Assembly: GCA_036388415.1 (NCBI GenBank)
Contig: DASVRW010000002.1
Coordinates: 665,396 to 729,395, forward strand
Length of the DNA: 64,000 nt
Direction of reading: 5' to 3'
DNA from: Candidatus Saccharimonadales bacterium
GTDB lineage: Bacteria > Patescibacteriota > Saccharimonadia > Saccharimonadales > UBA4665
This document shows, piece by piece, positions 8,840-16,342 of this stretch. A program made the position numbers and the translations under genes. The notes under the pieces were generated by a model that did no database searches, was not told the origin of the DNA, and saw only the letters and a program-made list of their open reading frames with translations. How positions within the stretch are numbered: the stretch's first letter is position 1; the number at the start of each line of letters is the position of its first letter.

Positions 8840-9571
8840 TTAAGATTCTAACATGAGTTTAAAATGATTCAGTAAGCGTACCGCTGTCTTACGTACATCT
8901 GAGCGATTATCATAGGTTTGATTTTCGTCCACTACACTGTCTACTACGGCTCTGGCACAGTCGTAAGGGTTGGCCGTAGAGTTATCAATTAGCGAAACAT
9001 CATTCTGGCCTAAAGCCCATTCTATATTGCTAATTCCTTCTTGTAGTCGTTTTTTAATATTATCTTCATCGCCAATTATAAGACGTTCCTGAACTCTTTC
9101 TTTCCAAACCCCAGGCTCTACAGCTAGACAAATTTTAGCCAAGCTTTTAAATGGTAAGTCTTCAAGTTGCGGTATTGAACCCGGTAAGGCTTCAAGCAGA
9201 CAATACCTGGTCGCATATTGATCGGCATGAGAACCATACACATCACCTGTAGTGGGATGTACGACATATTGCACTATCTGGCCTTCTTTGATCTCAGTTG
9301 CTATCTTACGAAGGGCATCAGTTGAGTTTCCTCTGAAATCATAGGCATCCTCACCTTCGGTTGGTCTTATGCTGCGTGTCGTAAAACAGCGCACACGACT
9401 AAAATCAGTGTCGATATCACATATAGTCTTTGAAATTGTTGATTTACCAACCGCAAACGGCGCAACCATAGCTACCAGACCTACTCGTCCAATCTGATCC
9501 ACTATTTCTGAAGCTGGCTGATAGATTGATTCTTCTCGGAGAATCCCTTGCAAAGCTTCTGTAGCATTCAT
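8840..9571 (-). CDS. guanylate-kinase-like P-loop kinase
   Basis: An NMP-kinase fold is indicated by a variant Walker A (APFAVGKST; canonical Gmk has GPSGVGKGT) near residue 41 and by the guanylate-binding stretch FTTRSIRPTEGEDAYDF. At 243 aa it is longer than Gmk (~200), with an unrecognised C-terminal ~60 residues. It is the last gene of a leftward cluster with NUDIX, DegT and Gfo/Idh genes. This context suggests a nucleotide or nucleoside-linked metabolite substrate rather than housekeeping GMP phosphorylation. A TACTCT hexamer 6 nt before the ATG may give a separate leaderless transcript. Confidence 0.7.
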   Translation of the reverse strand: MNATEALQGILREESIYQPASEIVDQIGRVGLVAMVAPFAVGKSTISKTICDIDTDFSRVRCFTTRSIRPTEGEDAYDFRGNSTDALRKIATEIKEGQIVQYVVHPTTGDVYGSHADQYATRYCLLEALPGSIPQLEDLPFKSLAKICLAVEPGVWKERVQERLIIGDEDNIKKRLQEGISNIEWALGQNDVSLIDNSTANPYDCARAVVDSVVDENQTYDNRSDVRKTAVRLLNHFKLMLES

Positions 9572-9616
9572 GAGAGTAGAGTACGAATATTATTTATAAC
9601 AGTCCCGTATAATCTA

Positions 9617-10141
9617 CTATATTCTGCTTTGCTCATATGTGAATGGCTCCTCTCTTTCCAGCTTTTCTAACAAATTTATAGCCAACGTCTGCGTAGAGAG
9701 AAACATCGAGGTATTATCACGTATTTCTTGTAAGTTAAACCAGCCTATATCATTTGATTCTTCTACTCGATGCATTATGGAATCATCATCAACTACACCA
9801 ACATAACAACAGTCGAGATGATAATGCTCGGCCTCGTCTTTTCGGGCCGGGATAAGCTGCTCAAAGAAAAATTCTGGTGGTAATAGCCACGTGGAGTCAG
9901 TACCAGGTACTTCACGATTAATGAAAGAAATGAGTTTAGGAGTAGTTTGCGTCTCCTCAAACGTTTCTCTGAGCACTGCCTCTACGGGATTTTCATAGTC
10001 TTCGACGTGCCCTCCTGGAATCATCCATCTATCAAACTTCTTATGATGAACAAATAGTATTTTCCAGCCCTTACTAGACTTGTTCATCACGAACATACTC
10101 GCCGTATAGTGTTTGGTTCTTTGATCGCTATTCATGTTCAT
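9617..10141 (-). CDS. NUDIX hydrolase
   Basis: The Nudix box is complete: GGHVEDYENPVEAVLRETFE followed by ET, matching G-x5-E-x7-R-E-x2-E-E. The protein is 174 aa and probably hydrolyses a nucleoside-diphosphate-X substrate; the exact one cannot be read. It overlaps the stop of the DegT gene. Two ATGs (10141 and 10135) follow an AAGGAG, and the second has the better spacing. It sits between a sugar-aminotransferase-like enzyme and a GMP-kinase-like protein. Confidence 0.88.
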   Translation of the reverse strand: MNMNSDQRTKHYTASMFVMNKSSKGWKILFVHHKKFDRWMIPGGHVEDYENPVEAVLRETFEETQTTPKLISFINREVPGTDSTWLLPPEFFFEQLIPARKDEAEHYHLDCCYVGVVDDDSIMHRVEESNDIGWFNLQEIRDNTSMFLSTQTLAINLLEKLEREEPFTYEQSRI

Positions 10142-11253
10142 ACTCCTTGTTTTATTAAACCCTCGTTGAATGTATCAGCTATATAGCTTAAATCATCTTC
10201 GCTCAGTCCTTCATGGGTTGGCAACGTAATTATAGAACTAATAAGCCTTTCAGCTACCTCACATTTTACTTTAAACTCATTAAATAAGGGCATCTCGTAA
10301 AGCGGTTTATAATTATATGCATAGGTATCAGAAACAATACTGTGTAAATTTAAATAATCAGCCAATGCACTTACATTAATAATGGAATCATCCAAGACTA
10401 CTGCCAATGAATAGTAGTTACTTATTCCGGCGACCTTTACTTCGTACGATAGGCTAGGCAATTTAATCATTTTGATGATTCTTTGAGCATTGCTGGTTCT
10501 AGTTTCAATTTTGTCGTCCAGCTTACTAAGCTGAGTTATCCCTAATGCTCCATTTATCCCACACAAACGGTAATTGAGTCCAAACTCAACACCATATTCA
10601 TACGATGTACCTACACCAAATGATCGGTAGCCAACCAGCGCTCTGCGCATATCCTCGTCGTCGGTTAAAATAAATCCCCCCTCTCCAGTCGTAATCATTT
10701 TGCGTTCATGCGTACTGAAGATCGATATGTGGCCGCTAGAACCCATAATCTTTCCATCCGCAAGCTTACTCCCGTGACAGTGCGATAAATCTTCAATTAA
10801 TGTAATACCCCTTGCCTGGCAAAAATCTTTTAGCTCGTTACTATTATTTGGATACCCCCACATGGGTACATTCAATAAAACTTTGGTTAAATGAGTTATC
10901 TTTTTGCTTATGTCGTCGATTGATATGTCGAAATTCTCAATTGATTTAAGGTCCACGAATACCGGCTTTGCACCGAGACTCAGTATGGGCAAAATAGACA
11001 TTATAGGGGCTGTAGGAGGAAGCATTACCTCGTCCCCATTCCTTACACCTGCTACATATAGCGCCATCACAATCGCTGATGTGCCATTTGAACAGGTAAT
11101 TGCGTATTGTGTTCCAAAGTAGTCAGCGAGTCGACGTTCATATTCATCAATAAATGAACTCTTGCCAGAAATAACATCACTTTTAAGGGATTTACATACA
11201 TATGCAATGTCTTCATCAGTGATATTCACGAAGCAGTTTCGCAGTATATTCAT
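10138..11253 (-). CDS. DegT/DnrJ/EryC1 family PLP aminotransferase
   Basis: The family signature FSTHERKMITTGEGGF contains the PLP-binding Lys followed by the conserved TGEGG loop. SNGTSAIVMALYVAGV near residue 60 is the phosphate-binding region and LIEDLSHCHGS holds the PLP Asp. At 371 aa it has the usual length. Members aminate keto-sugars on nucleotide carriers or related cyclitols. The start ATG overlaps the stop of the upstream Gfo/Idh frame (ATGA), showing translational coupling. Together with a dehydrogenase, this would make a ketone and then an amine, a common amino-sugar logic. Confidence 0.9.
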   Translation of the reverse strand: MNILRNCFVNITDEDIAYVCKSLKSDVISGKSSFIDEYERRLADYFGTQYAITCSNGTSAIVMALYVAGVRNGDEVMLPPTAPIMSILPILSLGAKPVFVDLKSIENFDISIDDISKKITHLTKVLLNVPMWGYPNNSNELKDFCQARGITLIEDLSHCHGSKLADGKIMGSSGHISIFSTHERKMITTGEGGFILTDDEDMRRALVGYRSFGVGTSYEYGVEFGLNYRLCGINGALGITQLSKLDDKIETRTSNAQRIIKMIKLPSLSYEVKVAGISNYYSLAVVLDDSIINVSALADYLNLHSIVSDTYAYNYKPLYEMPLFNEFKVKCEVAERLISSIITLPTHEGLSEDDLSYIADTFNEGLIKQGV

Positions 11254-12258
11254 TTTTTATACTTCCCGTTTAATTCAGTTGATAGATATGAAATGATCTC
11301 ATATGTTGGCACCATACTCTCTAGACTATTTTTAAAACTCAAACCACGACGTACGTCGCGAAAGAAATTGTCCAGCTCGTTTGAGAATCCTGCATTTTTG
11401 GCGGAGGAAGATAGTGGAGAATTATTGAAATTCAAAGACGGCGCTTTACCAAAAATAATTCTTTCTTTCTACTTCGGCAACAATCTTCATCTGATTTATA
11501 TTGTCAACGGAGGCAACAAGACCGTTCGAACCGTAAATTTCTACCCGGTGTTCAAAATACGGATAATATGTGCTGCACTTCAAAATGCCAATGGTGCCGC
11601 TAGTAAAGTCAAGAATTACATCAACAAAAAGAGGGCTGTCGTGCATGGACGAACGAAACGATACATCTCTGACCTTTCCTCCGATCTCTAACATTTGGTG
11701 CAATGGGTGAATAAGTTGAGCTAAGAGAAAAGAATCTGCTATGCTTTCGTATCCCCAAAGTGGTTCACGAGGCTTGCTAGAATGGTGGTTAATCTCGATC
11801 CTAGTTATATCACCAAAATACGCTGTATCCCGGATGATTTTGGTTAGCGCACCTGACATCTCTGTAAAGCCGAAATTCATACCGACACCCGTCATTGCGG
11901 AGCGATATTTTTTGTTCAAATCAATCAATTCCGTTAACTGCTCGATATTCTCTACCGGTGGCTTCTCCACAAATACATGCTTGCCTTTTTCTATTGCTTT
12001 CTTGGCAACCAAGTAATGCACATTTGGGTGACTTGCGACTATTATAGCTTCGATGCTGGGGTCGTTAACTAAATCTACGTAGTTCGTATAGGTATTTTCA
12101 ACGTTATATCTGCGGGACGCTGTTTTCAATTCTTTAGTATCGATGTCACATATTGCCATAAGATTTGCAAATGAGGAGGTTAGAACTGCTGGGATTAAGT
12201 TATCGTTACTTTGTTGACCGATACCAACCACACCAACTTTGACTAACTGCTTGTTCAT
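11250..12258 (-). pseudogene. Gfo/Idh/MocA oxidoreductase, frameshifted
   Basis: The 5' part (from 12258 to a stop at 11446) encodes the NAD-binding Rossmann domain (VGVVGIGQQS...AICDID) and the EKPPV motif of this family, but ends about 65 residues early. The following frame, to 11250, encodes a plausible C-terminus (ELDNFFRDVRRGLSF...). The two join if one base is removed from the five-A run at 11451-11455 (T5 on the coding strand), giving ~335 aa, the normal family length. So this is a recent +1 insertion, a sequencing error, or programmed slippage. It heads the amino-sugar-like cluster. A TATACT hexamer lies just upstream of the start. Confidence 0.75.
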
Positions 12259-12337
12259 ATCTTAGATAGTATATAAATTAACATTGTTTAGTTATAGCCA
12301 ATTTCATTTTATTATCGGTAGCTACTAATCTAGTTGC

Positions 12338-12376
12338 AATAACGTCTACGATGGCCCTCCAAGCATAAACATTATG
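12338..12376 (+). repeat. intergenic repeat copy R2
   Basis: Core AACGTCTACGATGGCCCTCC, followed by AGCATAAACATTATG. It reads ATG-GCC-CTC-CAA-GCA-TAA. It lies between the divergent Gfo/Idh and Ham1 genes and shares its right half (AGCATAAxCA) with copy R4. Confidence 0.9.
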
Positions 12377-12377
12377 A

Positions 12378-12405
12378 GATCTCTGTATATCAGAGGTCTT
12401 TTTGT
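12378..12405 (+). terminator. hairpin with T-run after R2
   Basis: AGATCTCTG and CAGAGGTCT form a 9-bp stem (one G-U) around TATAT, followed by TTTTG. It reads as a rho-independent terminator on the plus strand, although the gene immediately upstream is on the minus strand. It would end transcripts crossing the repeat. Confidence 0.7.
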
Positions 12406-12418
12406 TATAATTCGTAAA
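12406..12418 (+). promoter_or_regulatory. leaderless promoter of the Ham1 gene
   Basis: TATAAT at 12406-12411 ends 7 nt before the ATG, so transcription should start on the A of the start codon. It begins in the T-run of the preceding hairpin. Confidence 0.75.
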
Positions 12419-12960
12419 TGATCGATATCACGTTTATAACTGGCAATCAAAATAAAGCTGATTACCTAGCAAGATATTTGGAACTCCCCGTCAAACATCA
12501 CAAGATGGATCTGGACGAAATCCAGAGCTTAGACTTGCGCACCATCGTGAAGCACAAGCTATTACAGGCCTATGATGAAGTGAAGCAGCCAGTTCTCGTC
12601 GAAGATGTCTCTCTTGAATTTGAAGCATTAGGCAGGCTGCCTGGTACATTCATAAGATTCTATGTCGACGAAGTACCCTTCGAAACTATTTGTAGAACTT
12701 TGGATGGACTCAGTCGTAATGCCACGGCTAAAAGCATCTACGGCTACTACGACGGCACAAGTATGGAATTCTTTGAGAGCGGCATGAAGGGCGTTATCGC
12801 AGACCATCCACGAGGCGAGAATGGCTGGGGCTGGGATAAGATATTCATACCTGTCGGCTACACGCAGACGAGAGCTGAACTGGATGAGGAAGAAGATAAG
12901 AAAACTTATATGATAATTAAGCCTTTTGATAAATTGAAGGCTTTTCTTGAAAGCAAATAG
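12418..12960 (+). CDS. Ham1/RdgB non-canonical purine NTP pyrophosphatase
   Basis: The start FITGNQNKADYL is the family substrate-binding motif ([ST]-x-N-x-x-K). VEDVSLEFEALGRLPGTFI carries the metal-binding acidic residues, and GENGWGWDKIFIP the conserved F/W-G-x-D-P-type stretch. At 180 aa it has the usual length. It would hydrolyse ITP, XTP and dITP to the monophosphates and keep the nucleotide pool clean. It stands alone between repeats R2 and R3 with its own promoter, like a cassette gene. Whether it is the cell's main RdgB or an accessory version is not clear. Confidence 0.88.
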   Translation: MIDITFITGNQNKADYLARYLELPVKHHKMDLDEIQSLDLRTIVKHKLLQAYDEVKQPVLVEDVSLEFEALGRLPGTFIRFYVDEVPFETICRTLDGLSRNATAKSIYGYYDGTSMEFFESGMKGVIADHPRGENGWGWDKIFIPVGYTQTRAELDEEEDKKTYMIIKPFDKLKAFLESK

Positions 12961-12964
12961 TTCC

Positions 12965-12999
12965 AATAGCGTCTACAATGGCCCTCCATACCGGTTATG
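12965..12999 (+). repeat. intergenic repeat copy R3
   Basis: Starts 5 nt after the Ham1 stop: AATAGCGTCTACAATGGCC, then CTCCATACCGGTTATG. It reads ATG-GCC-CTC-CAT-ACC-GGT-TAT-GTT-TAA from 12978. It is most similar to copy R5. Confidence 0.9.
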
Positions 13000-13002
13000 T
13001 TT

Positions 13003-13031
13003 AAACTCCTCTTTTTGAGGAGTTTTTTTAT
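13003..13031 (+). terminator. rho-independent terminator after Ham1 and R3
   Basis: AAACTCCTC and GAGGAGTTT form a perfect 9-bp stem around TTTTT, followed by TTTTTATTTTT. It lies directly after the repeat and ends the Ham1 transcript. Confidence 0.88.
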
Positions 13032-13078
13032 TTTTCTAATTGACTTTTTGTTATGTTAACGCAATAATTCGTTATGTG

Positions 13079-13315
13079 ATGATACACAACAGAATCGCAT
13101 TGTTACGAACTGCAATGGGCATGTCTCGTCAGGAACTCGCCAAGTTAATAGACGTTAACTACCAAACAGTAGGATTTATAGAACGCGGCGACTATTCACC
13201 GAGCCTTGAGTTAGCTTTCAAGATTGCTAAGGCTTTTGATACAGATATTACAACCGTTTTCTCAGACAAACCTTTCGAGCCGCTATTCACTAAAAAGGAG
13301 AATGATAATGGTTAA
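13079..13315 (+). CDS. XRE-family HTH regulator
   Basis: A compact 78-aa HTH_3 protein: ALLRTAMGMSRQELAKLIDV and NYQTVGFIERGDYSPSLELA give helices 2 and 3, with the recognition helix around YQTVGFIE. The ATG at 13079 is chosen because the HTH starts immediately after it and a TTGACT / AATAAT pair (13040-13068) lies close upstream, leaving at most a ~5-nt leader. It overlaps the membrane-protein gene that follows. The pairing of a short Cro-like regulator with a small membrane protein is common; the regulator probably controls the pair. Confidence 0.85.
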   Translation: MIHNRIALLRTAMGMSRQELAKLIDVNYQTVGFIERGDYSPSLELAFKIAKAFDTDITTVFSDKPFEPLFTKKENDNG

Positions 13316-13799
13316 ATTAACTGCCCCGATACATGAAGTATTTCCTCCAAACGGAAAGCTCGCAAAAACATTAACTATCATGTACATTTTGTCGCTAATC
13401 GTAGGAATCGCTGCAATAATTCAGTCCTACAACTATGTTTTCTTCAATGAGAGAGCAATCGCTTTACAAAATACAGGGCGTTTTATGGGGTTACTACAAA
13501 TCGTACTTCTTCCCCTGATATCTGGCATACAAAATGATACATATCGCGCTATACGATTAAAAAAGAAGCAATTAGACGAGCGACAAATCCAAGTCAGACG
13601 AAGGATATTAGAAAAAAGCTACGCTTTTATGACAGTCGTGAGCATTGCCTCACTTTACATTGTGGTTTCGAGTAAGGATTGGGTAATACAAATGCAGCTA
13701 CGCCCCTTCGGCAATGACATGCTTTGGTTGCCTTTTTACGTTTCTCTTCTATTCTTCGCCCTGCCCCCTATTTTTGCCGCCTGGCAAAAAGACAGCTAA
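13308..13799 (+). CDS. membrane protein paired with XRE regulator
   Basis: This 163-aa protein has four predicted membrane segments: two in the first 75 residues (TIMYILSLIVGIAAII; LLQIVLLPLISGI) and two after a charged loop (LKKKQLDERQIQVRRR). An AAAAGGAG ribosome site precedes the ATG and the gene overlaps the end of the regulator by 8 nt. No enzymatic motif is visible. The layout resembles DUF2178-type proteins that follow short XRE repressors, but I cannot confirm the family. Confidence 0.75.
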   Translation: MVKLTAPIHEVFPPNGKLAKTLTIMYILSLIVGIAAIIQSYNYVFFNERAIALQNTGRFMGLLQIVLLPLISGIQNDTYRAIRLKKKQLDERQIQVRRRILEKSYAFMTVVSIASLYIVVSSKDWVIQMQLRPFGNDMLWLPFYVSLLFFALPPIFAAWQKDS

Positions 13800-13828
13800 G
13801 TATCCATTGAAATTTGGATTTTGGTTGC

Positions 13829-13867
13829 GATAACGTCTACGATGGCCCTCCAAGCATAAGCACTATA
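13829..13867 (+). repeat. intergenic repeat copy R4
   Basis: GATAACGTCTACGATGGCCC then TCCAAGCATAAGCACTATAAG. It lies ~30 nt after the stop of the membrane-protein gene. The core is identical to R2 over more than 25 nt. It reads MALQA-stop. No clear terminator follows. Confidence 0.9.
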
Positions 13868-13905
13868 AGATACGCCTAAACTGACTTTTCTGGTATTCTA
13901 TTTAC

Positions 13906-14478
13906 ATGAAATTAACCAAAAAAGGTTTGTTAATTGCTTATGCGATTATATTCATGGCTGCGATTATCACGGGAATTGTATTTTATAATGCTGCTATAGG
14001 TGACGACAGTACCAATATTTTTAGTGTCATTTTCGGATGGCAGTGGCTTTACCTTGCTATTTTTAGTTTTATTATTCTATTGGGGGCAGCCCTCAGCAAA
14101 CGCAAGAACTCATATACTATACCTGGAGTCATCTTAATTTCGCTTACGATAGTTTTTCTACCAGCCCGCTTAGTGGAATCAAGCCATTTGTACGTCACTG
14201 GCGGAGCAGGCCCTTCCGGGCCTCACTTTGCTTGTTTAACGTGGAAAAACTCAGCGATAAATCTTCGTAGCGGAGCCTATGGAGATAATTTAGGCTTATG
14301 TACCCTTATGTCCATTCCTAGTTATAACAAATTTCTTATCGATAGAAGTATTGATGCCGATAGTACGTATGCAACAGCAACAGCTTCGTATTACACTATG
14401 CTAGCAATAAATCAGATGATTATTCTGGTTGGCGGATGGTTTTCCTATCGTACTTTGTCAAAATCAGCTGGATCTTAA
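13906..14478 (+). CDS. polytopic membrane protein, unknown
   Basis: A 190-aa protein with about four hydrophobic segments (residues ~7-28, 45-65, 75-92 and 160-182) and one larger extracytoplasmic loop between the third and last, containing GGAGPSGPHFACLTW and a second Cys near GLCTLM. The loop cysteines could form a disulfide. TATTCT ends 7 nt before the ATG, giving a leaderless mRNA. It is the only gene between repeats R4 and R5. I do not recognise the family. Confidence 0.75.
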   Translation: MKLTKKGLLIAYAIIFMAAIITGIVFYNAAIGDDSTNIFSVIFGWQWLYLAIFSFIILLGAALSKRKNSYTIPGVILISLTIVFLPARLVESSHLYVTGGAGPSGPHFACLTWKNSAINLRSGAYGDNLGLCTLMSIPSYNKFLIDRSIDADSTYATATASYYTMLAINQMIILVGGWFSYRTLSKSAGS

Positions 14479-14495
14479 ATCATAAGTTTAGCTCA

Positions 14496-14530
14496 AATAG
14501 CGTCTACGATGGCCCTCCATTTCGGTTATG
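14496..14530 (+). repeat. intergenic repeat copy R5
   Basis: AATAGCGTCTACGATGGCCC then TCCATTTCGGTTATG, starting ~18 nt after the membrane-protein stop. It reads MALHFGYD-stop from 14509, closely matching the mini-frame of R3. Confidence 0.9.
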
Positions 14531-14652
14531 ATTAAACGTCACACGGGAGGTTTTCTACAATTATTTTAAGTGTGAACGTGCAGGTCGCTATCAACTGAGC
14601 CGTTAATCTAATTGCAATAGTCACCAGACTATCTCTGCGGTATTATGTACAG

Positions 14653-14961
14653 ATGGTAAACATTGACGAAAACTGGCTAAGCGAGCTTGGAGTAATGGCA
14701 TCTAGCGAGAAGGAAACCGAAGCTTTGCTGGACATCATTGAAGAAGAGCTTGAAATTAGAGTCGGAACGAAAGTCATAAACAGCATGAACAAAACCCAGC
14801 TGGAAGAATTTGAGAAGCTTGACGACGACAAACGCGAAAGCTTTATTGACAAGGTCTTTCCAAATTACGATGAGGTTGTCGTACAAGAATACAATTTCAT
14901 CGGTTACCAGATCACGAAGTCAAAAGACAAAACCGAACTTATTAAGAGTTGGGCTGCGTAA
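14653..14961 (+). CDS. DUF5663-type acidic helical protein
   Basis: A 102-aa acidic protein with the pattern WLSELGVM...KETEALLDIIEEELEIRVG...LEEFEKL, which matches small DUF5663-type proteins I associate with Patescibacteria. It has no catalytic motif and is probably cytoplasmic and helical. TATTAT at 14641-14646 ends 7 nt before the ATG (leaderless). Function unknown. Flanked by repeat R5 upstream and a degenerate copy downstream. Confidence 0.75.
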   Translation: MVNIDENWLSELGVMASSEKETEALLDIIEEELEIRVGTKVINSMNKTQLEEFEKLDDDKRESFIDKVFPNYDEVVVQEYNFIGYQITKSKDKTELIKSWAA

Positions 14962-14998
14962 TCGTCGTCAACTGATATTTTTCATAATTTTATGCACT

Positions 14999-15033
14999 AA
15001 GGTCTGCGATGACGCTTTAAGCATAGACCTTTT
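14999..15033 (+). repeat. degenerate repeat copy R5b forming a terminator
   Basis: GGTCTGCGATGACGCTTTAA then GCATAGACC aligns with the R2/R4 form at about 20 of 26 positions. Its ends pair as AAGGTCT / AGACCTT and are followed by TTTT, so this copy itself makes a rho-independent terminator after the DUF5663 gene. Confidence 0.65.
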
Positions 15034-15095
15034 GAACTGACATAATCATGAACTACTGATTTATGATACGCATAAATTTATGATACGTTAGGCCT

Positions 15096-15554
15096 ATGGC
15101 AAGCATACGCATAAAAGGCAAAACTTCTGTCAGTCCGGAACAGTTCATAGCCTCTCTGACTGACTTTGGGCCAAATAGGGAAAAGGTTTGGGGAAATAGT
15201 CAGTCAAGATTTATGGTTGTACATGACCGAGGAACCACATGGACCGAGGTAACAGAAGGCTCGAACTTTTTAGGGGGCATGTGGGAACGGGTGCATTACA
15301 ACTGGTCGGAACCAAATACCATAGTTTTGCGTACTATCACTAGTAATGTCTGGAATGACAAAAGCGGCTGGCAGTACCAGCTGAATGAGGCGCCAGATGG
15401 CTCTGGCACTATGATCGAGTATACGATTACGCGTTTTGCGAAGAACAGAAAAGGACGCTGTATACTCATCCTGATGCGGATTATTGGTAAGCCTTTACTT
15501 ACCCGAAACTTCCGTCAGACATTGAGGGCCATTGAAAAAAGTGTTACTTATTAA
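15096..15554 (+). CDS. SRPBCC (START-like) domain protein
   Basis: This 152-aa protein has the beta-rich pattern of small SRPBCC proteins: an N-terminal SIRIKGKTSVSPEQFIASLTD (strand plus helix), a central WTEVTEGSNF...WERVHYNW, strands such as GSGTMIEYTITRF, and a long C-terminal helix (FRQTLRAIEKSV). Such folds bind hydrophobic ligands; no ligand can be named. A TATGAT hexamer ends 12 nt before the ATG, so the leader is very short. It overlaps the next membrane-protein gene by 23 nt. Confidence 0.7.
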   Translation: MASIRIKGKTSVSPEQFIASLTDFGPNREKVWGNSQSRFMVVHDRGTTWTEVTEGSNFLGGMWERVHYNWSEPNTIVLRTITSNVWNDKSGWQYQLNEAPDGSGTMIEYTITRFAKNRKGRCILILMRIIGKPLLTRNFRQTLRAIEKSVTY

Positions 15555-16122
15555 AAAATCACGACCACATCACATCTTTGCAGCAGGTCAGATCACATTA
15601 GGCATCTGTTTGTTACTATGCCTAATATTGGTGCCTCGTTATTTCTTTTCCTTGAACCAGGGTGGGATAAGTAATTACGGCACTGAACCACAAACGAAGT
15701 GGCTATACGCCGCCGGTTTCAGTGGCGCCACGATCGGTACTATGCTAGCGGCCATAGTACTGCCGAAAGCCACAAAGCGACGATTGCAATTACGGTTTAT
15801 TCTATTAATTCTGAGCGCCCTCTATCTGGTAGTCATGGTCAGTACTTTTTCCTATAAGCTCAGCCCGTCATTCCAGCAATTTCATGAATTATCTGCACTT
15901 GTTCTGTTTATTAGCATGCTTCTAACCTCTCTCTGGTTGAGGTTTATTGCAGTAAAAAACAGCTACATAAATCGGTTATTCATATTTTTATGCATATGCA
16001 TGGCCCTTGGTGTCCTCAATTACCTTGAAGTGTTACATATATTGTTCGTCATTGAAGTGGTAACTGGTGTAATATTTGCCTTGCAGCTGACACATTGGTT
16101 GCAAACTTCAGCAGCACGCTGA
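15532..16122 (+). CDS. polytopic membrane protein, unknown
   Basis: A 196-aa hydrophobic protein with about six membrane segments and no enzyme motif. The gene overlaps the 3' end of the SRPBCC gene, so they form one operon and may work together. The start is either TTG 15532 or GTG 15541; a GAGGG precedes both. Nothing in the loops identifies a family. Confidence 0.65.
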   Translation: MKKVLLIKKSRPHHIFAAGQITLGICLLLCLILVPRYFFSLNQGGISNYGTEPQTKWLYAAGFSGATIGTMLAAIVLPKATKRRLQLRFILLILSALYLVVMVSTFSYKLSPSFQQFHELSALVLFISMLLTSLWLRFIAVKNSYINRLFIFLCICMALGVLNYLEVLHILFVIEVVTGVIFALQLTHWLQTSAAR

Positions 16123-16147
16123 TGTTGTAGTAGCTTGCATTTGTTCC

Positions 16148-16181
16148 GATAACATCTATGATGGATCTCCAATCCGGTGAG
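16148..16181 (+). repeat. divergent repeat copy R6
   Basis: GATAACATCTATGATGGATC then TCCAATCCGGTGAG, ~25 nt after the membrane-protein stop. It differs from the consensus at several positions but keeps spacing and the ATG. Here the frame starting at the conserved ATG runs on for over 30 codons instead of stopping. Confidence 0.75.
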
Positions 16182-16342
16182 TCTTTGATTAAGTTAGCAC
16201 ATACACGGCAAAAACCTCCTCCTACCCACTTGCGGTTTCTTTTTATGTCGAACCTACCATAGTTGAGACGGTATAAAATGACAATAATACGACTTGCAAC
16301 TGGTTGCTTTTATAAATATTTTATTATATTATATCGTGCATT

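Noticed and set aside
8938-8955. GTCTACTACGG inside the guanylate-kinase-like gene, similar to repeat R8
   Set aside because: Only 11 nt match, inside a coding region and without the rest of the element; likely chance.
8840-9571. Housekeeping guanylate kinase gmk
   Set aside because: The P-loop is atypical, the protein is longer than Gmk, and it is clustered with sugar-modifying genes.
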